From: Acidobacteriota bacterium
GTDB taxonomy: Bacteria; Acidobacteriota; Terriglobia; 2-12-FULL-54-10
Direction: 5' to 3'
Assembly (NCBI GenBank): GCA_016191085.1
Contig: JACPPJ010000052.1
Coordinates: 1 to 40,625, forward strand
Length of the DNA stretch: 40,625 nucleotides
Shown: piece after piece, positions 25,224-33,067 of the stretch
Position numbering within the stretch: the first letter of the stretch is position 1
Layout of the letters: each line of letters opens with the position of its first letter
The notes under the pieces: generated by a model
Seen by the model: the letters and a program-made list of their open reading frames with translations, nothing else
The model's database searches: none
What the model was told of the DNA's origin: nothing
Made by a program: the position numbers and the translations under genes

Positions 25224-27152
25224 CTAGTGCCGATGACTCATAGCGGAAGACAAGGCCACTAGGTTCAGCACCGTAAATGCGGTGGCGAACAGCACGATGG
25301 GGAGCGCCGTGCGAAACGCATTCTGCGGCGCGAGGACCGTTCTCTTCACCAGCGCGATTCCGACGCGCCAAGCCAGATACAAGCCCCCCAGCAGGGCCAC
25401 CCATTGCATCAGAAAGAGTGTGTTGGGACTGGGGCCGGTGGCCACCTCCTGGCTGACGTCAACCGCCCAGCCCGCGTACTTTGCGATGTACGCTTTCAAG
25501 CCGCTCCACATCGCACTTCCCTCGCCAAACAAATGGTGGAAGTTGTGTGCCGCGTGCAAAGCCAGGGCGAGCGGCACAAACGAATAAGCGTAGGTTCGCA
25601 ACGCCTGAGAGAACCCGCCACGAGAGGGTCTGGTGAACCAAACAATCAGGAGAACGAGCAGAACCGGGGCAATCATTCCCAAGGCAATGTACAGGAGTGT
25701 GTAGAGCAAACGACCGGGCTCGAGGTGCAAGAAGTTCCCTATCCTGGTTTGCCAATCCTGCCACCAATTCAGCATGACGGCGGTTTGCAGCAGCGCCACG
25801 CCCATTACCATTGCGATTGCCAATGCCTCGTCCAGCGATTTGCGTTTCGGCGGATCTCGCATGAGGTCGCCGCCAAACGGTTGCGTTTCCAGCTTGAGGT
25901 TGTCATGAGGGCAGGCGCGCACACAGTCCAGGCACAGGGAGCATTCGGTATTGCGATCTACCGTAGCGGGATACAGGAACCAGGCGCAGGAGGCGTAGCA
26001 GTTCTTCTGAGGACAACTGTTATAGCAAACCATTTGATCTTTCGCGCTCAGCCGAACGGGCGCAGTCATGGAGTAAAGTCCAAACACTCCCCCCACAGGG
26101 CACAGAAATCTACAGAAAGCGCGCTTTTCAAAGATAAACGCGAGCAGGATCGCGCCTAGCGTCTCCGCCAGCGCCAGCCAAGCCGTCCCGGTCGGCCAGC
26201 GGTCTAGTGCCCACAGCGTAGTAGCCCAAGTCAGCGCCAGAAATAATCCCAGACGCCACCACATATTCCGGAATACGACAGGAACCTTTCGTTTCAGCGA
26301 GAAGATCTTCTGAGCCACATCGCCTAAATAGGCAAAGGGACAGATGGCACACCAGATTCGGCCGAGGATAAAGAACGTGAAGATCACGGCAGGCCACCAC
26401 AAGATCCACGTAAGCAACACCGCGGGATTGCTGGTGTTTTGCTCTCCCAAAAAACCTGTGACCACAATAAATGTGAAGATCACCAATGTAGGCGCAATAA
26501 GAACCCAATTAAAGTAGCGCGAGCGGAGAATCTTCCCGATCACCGGCGCATCCAGCAAATTGGTCTTCGGAGACACCGGTGGAACAGCTTTGCTCAAGCA
26601 TCGCCGCATGTAAACGATCAGTCCCGCCGCGATCACGAATGTCGCAATGAAAAGCCACTTAACCAACCCAGGCGATGGAGTTCCACCTTCGTGGGGATGC
26701 TCGGCGTGCTGCTGCTCGCCCGCAGCGCCGCCGGAGTGCACGTGCCCTGCTTCTCCTTCCGCCGCCGTATCGTGGTGCGCGTGAGGAGCCGCGGCTTCCT
26801 CCGGATGAGCGTGTGGCGCTGATTCGCTCTGTTCGGAATGACTGTATTCAGCGTCCGTGCCGCCATGACCCATTGCAGCATGATCCATCTCACCATGATT
26901 ATGGGTGGCGGCTGGAGGTGCTTCTGCCGCGGTTTTCGGAGTAGCAGCAGGCTGCTGGACCGACTTCGCTGCAGCAGGCTTTCTTGGCTCCGGCTCGTGT
27001 GCTTGCGCATACCACGCGCCGGACACGAGCAGTGCTATTACCGCGATTGTGATGGTTCGGTTACGAATGAGAGATCGTACATAATGCCACTGGTCAAAGG
27101 CCCGACCGCAACCACACGCGGAACGGAGTGATGATGAATAACATCCCTTCAT
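25224..27152 (-). CDS. Polyferredoxin membrane protein (NapH/NosR-like) with His-rich domain
   Basis: 642 residues. After an N-terminal membrane segment comes a roughly 100-residue region full of His, Glu and Ala (HNHGEMDHAAMGHGG, PHAHPEEAAAPHAHHD, EHPHEGG), probably periplasmic and metal binding. Then follows a NapH/NosR-type core: membrane helices, WCAICPFAYLGD, FCRFLCPVGGVFGLY, CYNSCPQKNCYASC, and a ferredoxin set CSLCLDCVRACPHDNL, followed by more helices. Such proteins move electrons from quinol to periplasmic partners, or handle Fe-S electron flow at the membrane. Start ATG 27152 has GGGAGG seven bases upstream; a GTG at 27182 is in frame. It lies downstream of the His-rich small gene, facing mtrB. 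It may supply MtrA in place of a CymA-type cytochrome, which is absent here; that is inference. Confidence 0.85.
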   Translation of the reverse strand: MKGCYSSSLRSACGCGRAFDQWHYVRSLIRNRTITIAVIALLVSGAWYAQAHEPEPRKPAAAKSVQQPAATPKTAAEAPPAATHNHGEMDHAAMGHGGTDAEYSHSEQSESAPHAHPEEAAAPHAHHDTAAEGEAGHVHSGGAAGEQQHAEHPHEGGTPSPGLVKWLFIATFVIAAGLIVYMRRCLSKAVPPVSPKTNLLDAPVIGKILRSRYFNWVLIAPTLVIFTFIVVTGFLGEQNTSNPAVLLTWILWWPAVIFTFFILGRIWCAICPFAYLGDVAQKIFSLKRKVPVVFRNMWWRLGLFLALTWATTLWALDRWPTGTAWLALAETLGAILLAFIFEKRAFCRFLCPVGGVFGLYSMTAPVRLSAKDQMVCYNSCPQKNCYASCAWFLYPATVDRNTECSLCLDCVRACPHDNLKLETQPFGGDLMRDPPKRKSLDEALAIAMVMGVALLQTAVMLNWWQDWQTRIGNFLHLEPGRLLYTLLYIALGMIAPVLLVLLIVWFTRPSRGGFSQALRTYAYSFVPLALALHAAHNFHHLFGEGSAMWSGLKAYIAKYAGWAVDVSQEVATGPSPNTLFLMQWVALLGGLYLAWRVGIALVKRTVLAPQNAFRTALPIVLFATAFTVLNLVALSSAMSHRH

Positions 27153-27229
27153 GGACAAACCTCCCGTGACACACGCCTTCACTAGAGTCGGCGCCCGGCC
27201 TGAAACGCTGTTCTTTTTCGAAGTAGGGC

Positions 27230-27637
27230 TTACAGGGAGGTTCTTGGAGGTTCGAACGGAGGAGGGATGGGAGCGTCAATACCAAATGGCGCACGCAAGC
27301 TGAAGTGAATCCAACGTGGATGCTCGACCACGCGCCACTCATGCACGAGAGCGCCGAATAACTGTATGGAAGTAAGGGCCGTCAGCTCGTCTTTGCAATG
27401 CTGGAAGTAGTTTTCTTCCGTATCTGGCTGTGTCGTTGCCTCATGGTGATGGGAGTGGGAGTGGTTGTGTTCACCGCTGGTGAGGCCATGTTCGTCGTGC
27501 GCGGGCATACACAACTGATTGTCGACAGGAATAACGACATAGAAGCGGATCAACTGAAACGCAAACAGAACCAGCGCCAGCGCGCAGGCCCACCGATGAG
27601 GCTTCTGCAATAACCCGGTTTTGCCAGTTAGTGGCAT
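27230..27637 (-). CDS. Small His-rich exported or membrane-anchored protein
   Basis: 135 residues: an N-terminal hydrophobic helix (CALALVLFAFQLIRFYVVI), then CMPAHDEHG, a histidine cluster EHNHSHSHHHE, and a C-terminal part with FQHCKDELTAL and FSLRAPFGIDAPIPPPF. No family recognised. The clustered His, with two cysteines, suggests binding of Cu, Ni, Zn or Co in the periplasm. Its ATG overlaps the end of the USP gene (ATGCCACTAA), so translation is coupled. The next gene, 77 bp on, also has a His-rich domain. Confidence 0.8.
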   Translation of the reverse strand: MPLTGKTGLLQKPHRWACALALVLFAFQLIRFYVVIPVDNQLCMPAHDEHGLTSGEHNHSHSHHHEATTQPDTEENYFQHCKDELTALTSIQLFGALVHEWRVVEHPRWIHFSLRAPFGIDAPIPPPFEPPRTSL

Positions 27638-28548
27638 GAACCCTCACTGCGAGCCAGTTTCCCGGGAACAGCCAGAACCGGAAAACGCCCGTCCCGCACA
27701 ATGCCGGAAAGCGTGGAGCCCCATGGACGTTGAGTCTTACCAGCACCACTGTTGCCAATGACAATCAAGTCGGCGCCAAGTTCGTCCGCCGCTTGCAAGA
27801 TTTCCGCCCTGGCATCGCCATGCTTTACTTCCGTGACGATTCCGGTCGACTTACCCCGATAGGCAGAACCGTTGTACCGTGGCTGCTCGCAGACACGCGC
27901 TAATTGTTCCTGGAAGCGTTTTTCACGCTCGAGAGATCTCTGCGGCGATCCTGATTCGTTCACATGGAACAAAACGATTCTGGCGGAGCACTTCAGAGCC
28001 CAGAGCAACGCTTCGGCCAGCGCACAATCTGAGTTCCGCGAGAAATCCGTCGCCACGAGGATGGTCTCCAGGTGCAGTGGTTGCAACTCATCCGGAGTTA
28101 CGAAGTTTCGTTGTGGCCGAGAGACGACCAGGACGGGACAGTTGGAATCGTGTATGACGTGTGCTGTCAGCGAGCGCCAAGCAAGAGAATTCAAGCCGCG
28201 CTCGTACCCGCCCATGATCACTAGGTCCACATGTTCGTCGCGGATTGTTTGTAGCAGACGACCGCGAATGTCGCCCTCGTTGACCAGCATACGAATTTCA
28301 TCAACGTGCAGGCGAGCTACGGCGGCCAGCCTGCGCATCTCGATGCCTGCGCGTGTCAGCCGCGCATCTAAGGCTTGACAACCGGAATTAGGGTCGGAGC
28401 TTCCAATGTATACAGAAGCTGGAACCTCTACGGTATGCTGCACGATGAGTCGGCAGCGCAGGCGCCGTGCGATGCAGGTCGCGTAAGTGAACGCGGTCAG
28501 TGAAAATTCCGAGAAATCCACTGGGCAAAGAATGCTCTTGATCTGCAT
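27628..28548 (-). CDS. Universal stress protein, two UspA domains
   Basis: About 306 residues made of two UspA folds. Each starts with a beta strand and DFSEFS / TDFSRNSD, and ends with the nucleotide-loop region: VDLVIMGGYERGLNSLAW and ADLIVIGNSGAGKTQRPWGS. The second loop fits an ATP-binding UspA better than the first. I place the start at ATG 28548 (MQIKSILCPVDFS), where the fold begins; ATG 28596 and a frame to 28653 are also open. Role: stress endurance, often linked to respiration arrest. First gene of the operon usp - His-rich protein - polyferredoxin, with a sigma-54-type promoter about 110 bp upstream. Confidence 0.92.
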   Translation of the reverse strand: MQIKSILCPVDFSEFSLTAFTYATCIARRLRCRLIVQHTVEVPASVYIGSSDPNSGCQALDARLTRAGIEMRRLAAVARLHVDEIRMLVNEGDIRGRLLQTIRDEHVDLVIMGGYERGLNSLAWRSLTAHVIHDSNCPVLVVSRPQRNFVTPDELQPLHLETILVATDFSRNSDCALAEALLWALKCSARIVLFHVNESGSPQRSLEREKRFQEQLARVCEQPRYNGSAYRGKSTGIVTEVKHGDARAEILQAADELGADLIVIGNSGAGKTQRPWGSTLSGIVRDGRFPVLAVPGKLARSEGSCH

Positions 28549-28666
28549 ACACTCGAGTACCGGCGGTACAGAAAGACCCACGAAGTGCTGAAGCATCCAC
28601 CACCACCCGTTCCCTTGTAGCTCGCCACTTACGCGCAGGTGCGAATACCGCACCCAGGGTTAATAG

Positions 28667-28682
28667 CGCAAGTTTCGTACCA
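28667..28682 (-). promoter_or_regulatory. Sigma-54 promoter of the usp operon
   Basis: On the minus strand TGGTACGAAACTTGCG, one mismatch in the -24 hexamer and intact TTGC with correct spacing. The start would be near 28656, about 108 bases before the chosen usp ATG. It is divergent from the ccmE promoter in the same gene-free stretch (28549-28997). Confidence 0.5.
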
Positions 28683-28769
28683 AGTAGAGAATGCCCTCAC
28701 AAACCCGTAAGTTATCGAACGTAGACGACGTACACCGACCTGCAAATTTGAGGCAAATAACACAGCCGT

Positions 28770-28788
28770 TTTGGGGAATTCACCCAAA
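28770..28788. promoter_or_regulatory. Candidate activator site between divergent sigma-54 promoters
   Basis: TTTGGG-N7-CCCAAA, a 6-bp dyad spanning 19 bp, is centred at 28779. Its centre is about 97 bp from the -24 element of the usp promoter and about 91 bp from that of the ccmE promoter. This is the position expected for an NtrC-type enhancer site serving both. Binding by the regulator at 9864-11336 or by the Fis-like protein at 29479 is inference. Confidence 0.42.
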
Positions 28789-28868
28789 TTCCGCCGTCTA
28801 CCGACGCAGTGCAGCCGCGAGGAAGCAAAAAAATCAAGTACTTACAGTTGTTACTCGTCCGCCTCGCA

Positions 28869-28884
28869 TGGCTCACGACTTGCA
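28869..28884 (+). promoter_or_regulatory. Sigma-54 promoter of ccmE-fis
   Basis: TGGCTCACGACTTGCA has one mismatch to TGGCAC-N5-TTGCA and is the best match in the window. The start near 28895 leaves about 103 bases before the ccmE ATG. Confidence 0.65.
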
Positions 28885-28997
28885 TCTTACAACCTAAACT
28901 TGGGAGTGCATTTGCGCTTCCCGAGTCAACGTGTGAGGTATATTGATGCTCCAAACAGCGCAGCCAGCAGGTCAGTAGGGAGATAAATACGCGTAGC

Positions 28998-29429
28998 ATG
29001 CGGTCCAATAAAATCCAACTTAAATTCGTCCTAGGAATCGGGCTCATTCTGGGCGTGCTTGCCTGGCTCGCTTACGGCGGCATACAAGAGAGCAAGACGT
29101 ATTACGTGACCGTCGTTGAACTCAAGAGCAGCCCGGCGCAGTTCGACCGCCGGTACCGCGTCGCGGGTGATGTAGTCCCTGGCTCGATTCGCCGTATCGG
29201 AACGCGAGTGGAGTTCCAGCTTGAGCAAGACGGACAGACTTTGCCTGTCACCTATGTAGGAACAGAACCGCTCCCGGACACGCTCCGCGACCAGGCACAA
29301 GCCGTCGCCGATGGGCGCTATCAGGCAGACGGGCATTTCCAGGCGCAAACCGTTCAAGCTAAATGCGCTTCAAAATATGAGGCTGCCAGTTCCAATCCGG
29401 CAGTCAATGGTGAGCCGGCGGTTCGGTAA
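28998..29429 (+). CDS. ccmE: Cytochrome c maturation protein CcmE, Cys-type (CxxxY)
   Basis: 143 residues: an N-terminal membrane anchor (VLGIGLILGVLAWLAYGGI), then the OB-fold of the CcmE heme chaperone (YRVAGDVVPGSIRR, VTYVGTEPLPDTLRDQAQAV, GHFQAQTVQAKCASKY). The heme-binding residue is C123 in C-A-S-K-Y, not the histidine of the usual HxxxY. Cys-type CcmE proteins are known from archaea and deltaproteobacteria such as Desulfovibrio. It receives heme from CcmABCD and gives it to apocytochromes c in the periplasm, so it would serve the 30 CxxCH sites encoded nearby. No other ccm gene is in the window. GGGAGATAAATACGCGTAGC precedes the ATG. It is followed by the fis-like gene after 49 bp. Confidence 0.9.
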   Translation: MRSNKIQLKFVLGIGLILGVLAWLAYGGIQESKTYYVTVVELKSSPAQFDRRYRVAGDVVPGSIRRIGTRVEFQLEQDGQTLPVTYVGTEPLPDTLRDQAQAVADGRYQADGHFQAQTVQAKCASKYEAASSNPAVNGEPAVR

Positions 29430-29478
29430 ACCCGGCCATTCAATACGTGCTGTGCGTGAAGACTATAGGAGGGATTAT

Positions 29479-29787
29479 ATGTCCAGCGCCCCGACTCTGA
29501 TTTGGAAGCCGTGGCGGCCAGCGGCAAATGGACGTTTCCTGCCTCCGCTAGAGATCCCCGAGCAGGGAACATCCTTGGAGGGCATCGAGAGGGAGTTGAT
29601 TGAACTCGCCTTGAAACAAGCCGGCGGCAATCAGACGCAGGCTGCACGATTGTTGGGCATCAGTAGAGATACACTGCGATACCGGATCAAGAAATTCGAA
29701 TTAGCAAAAGAGTCCCGCCAGAAGAAAAATGATTCGGCCACGGAGCCCGATGATACTCCTTCAGATGTGGGTTCGCTAAACGCATAG
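29479..29787 (+). CDS. Stand-alone Fis-type DNA-binding protein, twin of the NtrC regulator's C-terminus
   Basis: 102 residues. It consists of a short linker and a Fis-family helix-turn-helix (GGNQTQAARLLGISRDTLRY), ending in a polar tail. Against the last 70 residues of the sigma-54 regulator at 9864-11336, I count 42 identical of 59 aligned positions, including the linker NGR-x-LPPL and GTSLE, which is not part of generic Fis domains. It lacks receiver and AAA+ parts, so it can bind DNA but cannot activate sigma-54. The start ATG 29479 has AGGAGGG six bases upstream; the frame is open further but that part overlaps ccmE. It probably binds the same sites as the regulator, as competitor or partner. 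Confidence 0.9.
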   Translation: MSSAPTLIWKPWRPAANGRFLPPLEIPEQGTSLEGIERELIELALKQAGGNQTQAARLLGISRDTLRYRIKKFELAKESRQKKNDSATEPDDTPSDVGSLNA

Positions 29788-29835
29788 GCCGCCGCAGCGT
29801 AACCGCGCAAACGCTGTGATGTTGCTGCCAAGTCT

Positions 29836-29870
29836 CGCGCGTGCTAGCCTACAGTGCTATAGTGCGCGCG
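29836..29870. terminator. Hairpin at the convergent junction of fis and the radical SAM gene
   Basis: CGCGCGTGCTA (29836-29846) can pair with TAGTGCGCGCG (29860-29870), 11 bp with two G-T wobbles and a 13-base loop, covering the stop codon of the minus-strand gene. It lacks T-runs on both sides, so termination is plausible only with Rho or as an mRNA end. Confidence 0.4.
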
Positions 29871-30969
29871 TCATTTCGTAGGCGCGTGGCGTATACAAGC
29901 AGAAGGGCTCTTCGGCCAGATAGTCCCCGCTGTATCCAAACGCTCTCGCCCTGCAGCCCTCACAAATATTCCGGAACTCGCAGACTCCGCACTTTCCCTT
30001 TAAGTTTCCGATGTCGCGCAACGACGCGAATAGTTCGGAATTCTCCCAGATCTCCGAAAAGCTCTGCCGTCGCAGGTTGCCAGCTTCGACTGGAAGGTAG
30101 CCGCAGGGGAAGACACCGCCCTGATGCGAGATGAAGCAAACACCCGTTCCGGCGAGGCACCCGCGCGTCATGGCATTCATAGCGTGAGATCCGTGCCCGC
30201 CGTGTCCATGCGCAGCGAGCTCGGGAATCTCCTCGCCCTTTCGCTTGGACTCGGCGCGCCGTTGTCGCACAACTCTGAAGAAATGCGGAGCACACGTCGC
30301 CTTCAGCTCGAGTCGGGTATCCAGTGTGCGATCGTATAACCAGTTCAGAATGGCTTCATATTCTTCCGCTTCCACCATCTGCTTTTCAGCTATCTGAACC
30401 CCGCAACCCACCGGGACTAATAAGAACAGATGGAACGCGTCCACGCCCAAACGCAACGCAAGCTCCAGTGTCTGTGGCAGCTTGGCCGCATTGTGCTTCG
30501 CCACGCTGGTGTTGATCTGCACGGAGATACCGCGCTGCTTTAGGCGGAGAAGCCCCTCGATGGCCTTGTCAAATGCGCCCGGAATACCTCGGAATGCGTC
30601 ATGCGTGGGCGCATCGGGGCCGTCCAGACTAATAGCGACACGCCGGATGCCCACCTTCACCACTTGGTCCGCAATGTCGTCATCGACAAGCGTACCGTTG
30701 GTGGCGAGGGCCACTTTGATTCCTTTCTCCGAGGCGTGCCGCGCTAACTGAAACGCATCCTTTCGAAACAGCGGCTCGCCGCCGCTTAAGACGAGAATGA
30801 ACGGCGCATACCCAGCCAGTTGGTCAATAATTTTAAGGGATTCCTGGTTGCTTAAATCGTCAGGAGAGGACAACTGCGTGGCCGATGCCCGGCAATGGAT
30901 GCATCGCAGATTGCAGCCCCTTGTTAACTCCCAAAAAATAAGCCGCGGTTGAAAAGCCTGCTGCGCCAT
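29857..30969 (-). CDS. Radical SAM/SPASM protein, heme pathway type (NirJ/AhbD-like)
   Basis: 370 residues. The radical SAM motif is RGCNLRCIHC with C19, C23 and C26, followed by LSGGEP and SLDGPD. The C-terminal SPASM-like part, GVFPCGYLPVEAGNLR and GKCGVCEFRNICEGCRARA, then DYLAEEPFCLY, is the pattern of NirJ/AhbC/AhbD, enzymes that trim siroheme- or coproheme-type side chains in alternative heme routes. A His/Gly insertion (AAHGHGGHGSHAMNAM) lies before the SPASM part and looks like an added metal-binding loop. Start ATG 30969, or the TTG just before it, which fits GAGG better. Its neighbourhood of cytochrome and CcmE genes supports heme work, but the exact step is not readable here. Confidence 0.88.
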   Translation of the reverse strand: MAQQAFQPRLIFWELTRGCNLRCIHCRASATQLSSPDDLSNQESLKIIDQLAGYAPFILVLSGGEPLFRKDAFQLARHASEKGIKVALATNGTLVDDDIADQVVKVGIRRVAISLDGPDAPTHDAFRGIPGAFDKAIEGLLRLKQRGISVQINTSVAKHNAAKLPQTLELALRLGVDAFHLFLLVPVGCGVQIAEKQMVEAEEYEAILNWLYDRTLDTRLELKATCAPHFFRVVRQRRAESKRKGEEIPELAAHGHGGHGSHAMNAMTRGCLAGTGVCFISHQGGVFPCGYLPVEAGNLRRQSFSEIWENSELFASLRDIGNLKGKCGVCEFRNICEGCRARAFGYSGDYLAEEPFCLYTPRAYEMTRAL

Positions 30970-31217
30970 CAAGAACTTACCTCGCTCGCATTGCGCAATC
31001 GTTGTCAGACAATTTGATTAGGCACGCTATCTGCCAAAGCTGTGTTACTCCAAGTCGGCATCACCTGGCAAACGCAACGTGACGAAACAGGACTATTTGA
31101 GTGCGGATTTGATAAGCGGAATATCGCACTACGCTGAATAAGACGCGCGAACTGAGTGAATTCACCCGTTCCAAGCGGAATTTGCCCCGGACTCTTTCCA
31201 CCTAGGAGACGAACACG

Positions 31218-31678
31218 ATGGGCGCCAAGCTAAGAGGGGGCAGGTCCGCCAGTGGAAGTAGCCGGTGAGGTGGTAATTCCGGTAGCGATTGGCGACGAAG
31301 GGGTGCTCTGCCAAGTAGACTTTCCGCCACTTCTCCCGATCTCCGAAGCTGAGGTCCTCTGTGAAGATGTGCGGCGTGTGGTGTTTGGCGGATTTGGGGA
31401 ACGGCTGGTTTTTGATTTCCGCATGATGCTGCCAGAACAGTACGCCGGCACGAAGCTGCAAATGTTTGTGAGGTACAGCCGAAAACGGGCGCGCCCCCCG
31501 CTAAGCTCGAAGCTGTTCAAGACCATCGCGGCAGCCTGCGGAAGCGGATCGAGCCCCCGGGCGACTGAGCCAGAAGTTGCAAGGCTGCGCCGCCAAGGGC
31601 AAACGGTTGAAGGCCGAGATTCAGCGGGCGGAGCGCGGTGGGAAAGAGGCGGCGGGGCCACGGATGATTTCACGGTAG
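31218..31678 (+). pseudogene. Frameshifted phage-island gene of unknown function
   Basis: ATG 31218 follows TAGGAGACGAACACG. The frame can be followed across two suspected single-base insertions: one in the GGGGG at about 31234 (after MGAKLRG) and one in the CCCCC at about 31555. Without them a 152-residue protein results, with EVVIPVAIGDEGVL, RRVVFGGFGERLVFDFRM, YAGTKLQMFVRYS and SQKLQGCAAKGKRLKAEI, ending PRMISR. Codon choice (G/C in third position) supports each segment. No family recognised. A minus-strand frame over the same DNA also has high third-position GC, so this reading is a judgement. Confidence 0.4.
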
Positions 31679-31741
31679 GACTGGCGCTGGGACGGGCTGG
31701 CGCCACGCAGCCGAAACGCTAAAAACTCAACTACGCAAGGG

Positions 31742-32462
31742 AGAAAAAGGGAGCTAACGCTAATTGAACAGGCGAATGCCGTACTGTCCGCGCGCGACCT
31801 GCTCACGGCATCAATCACTGCGGCCATCCGCGAGCGCGATGCGACCGACGAAACTATCAGCAAATTACGGGCGCAACTTTACCAATCCGAAGACCGCAAG
31901 ATCGAGCTGCGGGGCGAGCCTGGAAACTTTACGCGGCGAGCTGGAGAAGAGCACTGAACAGGTCAACAAGTTGCTTTTGGTCTCGCAATCTCAGCGGCAG
32001 GACATCGGGCCGAAGGGCCAGCAGACGATTGATCGGCTCGCCATCATCGTCGCAGGTATCAAATCCCGGGGCGGGGCAACTTACAGTTTTCACGCTGCGC
32101 CCGGCGGGGGGCGTGACGGCAATCTGATGATCATTGACAAGACTTTCGTAATGACGGACCAGCAAAGTTCACGGGCAGCGGAGCGGGTCGCCCGGCAGTT
32201 CAAGGATCGCGGGGGGATTCAACACGCATGGCTCGACCGGGAGCAACGGTGCTCCGTGATCGTTGTCCACGGAACAACGCCACAGGGGCTGACAACGGCG
32301 GCCGAAGACGTGAGAACCGCCTTGTCTGCCGCCGGCGCAAGATTTCAGGCGCGGCGGAATTGGACAAAGCGCCACTCCGAAAACAAGATCGAGGGCCCCG
32401 CGTTTTCCAATCGCGAGCGCCGGGAGATATGGACCGGTTTCGTCAAAGACCGAGGGTTCTGA
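31742..32462 (+). pseudogene. Frameshifted coiled-coil phage-island protein
   Basis: The first part (LIEQANAVLSARDLL, ISKLRAQLYQSEDRKIEL) reads in one frame to about 31910, and the continuation (SLETLRGELEKSTEQVNKLL, then TIDRLAIIVAGIKSRG, DKTFVMTDQQSSRAAERVA, WTGFVKDRGF) in the next frame. Dropping one G from the GGGG at about 31911 joins them as IELRASLETLRGELEK. The N-terminal part is coiled coil; the rest is unknown. No normal start codon is visible before the first part, so the 5' end is also unclear. The gene is probably dead or affected by a sequence error. Confidence 0.5.
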
Positions 32463-32542
32463 GTATTGGCGGGTCCTTCCGCTCACCATTCAGCCTGCGG
32501 GTGGGATAGGTACACAAATTGGCTAGCGGCAGGGGGTAAAAG

Positions 32543-33067
32543 TTGGGCAACGGGCGCAACAAGCAACACGATGACAGCCTGATAACCCAGGCAAGCTATG
32601 CTCGCCTTCGCGGCCTGAATCGTTCGACCGTCAATCGCCAAGTGCGATCCAAGTTAATTCCGACACATGGCGGATTGATTGATTTAGTTGAGGCCGATAA
32701 GGCTCGCCGGGAAAACCTATATCTGGGGCGGGGCGGGAAGCGCACGGCCCGGATGGCGCCGGTGATTGCCAGCAAGGTTGGGCGCCTCGCCGGAAAGAGC
32801 AACCGCGTGAAGGCTGGGTTGCGGGATCTGGACACCAAGTTTCGAGCGGCCAAACTTCCAATTCTTGAGGGCGAGGACAGGTTGTGGGCCACCAACATGC
32901 TCGAGCTTAGCGACAGCCTGCTCCGGCTCGGACCGGAACTCTGTGACCGCCTAGCCAGCGAGACCTCCCCGGTTCGGTGCGAAGAAATAATTTCAAATTT
33001 CGTCAGCAGGGAACTGTCTGAACTTTCAGATTTTGAGATCGGGATGGGGAGTCGTGACCCTCGCTAA
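32543..33067 (+). CDS. Phage DNA-packaging-like protein (Nu1-type helix-turn-helix)
   Basis: 174 residues. The N-terminus, SLITQASYARLRGLNRSTVN followed by RQVRSKLIPTHGG, has the winged-helix layout of the Nu1/MerR-like DNA-binding domain found in small terminase subunits and related phage proteins. The C-terminal half is helical (LRDLDTKFRAAKLP, SRELSELSDFEIGMG). It starts with TTG 32543 after GGGGG at good spacing. It overlaps the next gene's GTG by 14 bp. No large terminase is present, so packaging is a family-based guess. Confidence 0.65.
   Translation: MGNGRNKQHDDSLITQASYARLRGLNRSTVNRQVRSKLIPTHGGLIDLVEADKARRENLYLGRGGKRTARMAPVIASKVGRLAGKSNRVKAGLRDLDTKFRAAKLPILEGEDRLWATNMLELSDSLLRLGPELCDRLASETSPVRCEEIISNFVSRELSELSDFEIGMGSRDPR

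Noticed and set aside
31023..31038. AGGCACGCTATCTGCC as a sigma-54 promoter
   Set aside because: GG and GC spacing fits, but three positions mismatch and no gene follows closely. It could be a relic cut off from its gene by the island.
31162..31461. Minus-strand frame with high third-position GC (AEIKNQPFPKSAKHHTPHIF)
   Set aside because: It looked coding at first, but it has no proper start and a stop shortly upstream. The plus-strand reading with two single-base corrections gives a start with ribosome binding site and a continuous protein. I keep this as the weaker alternative.
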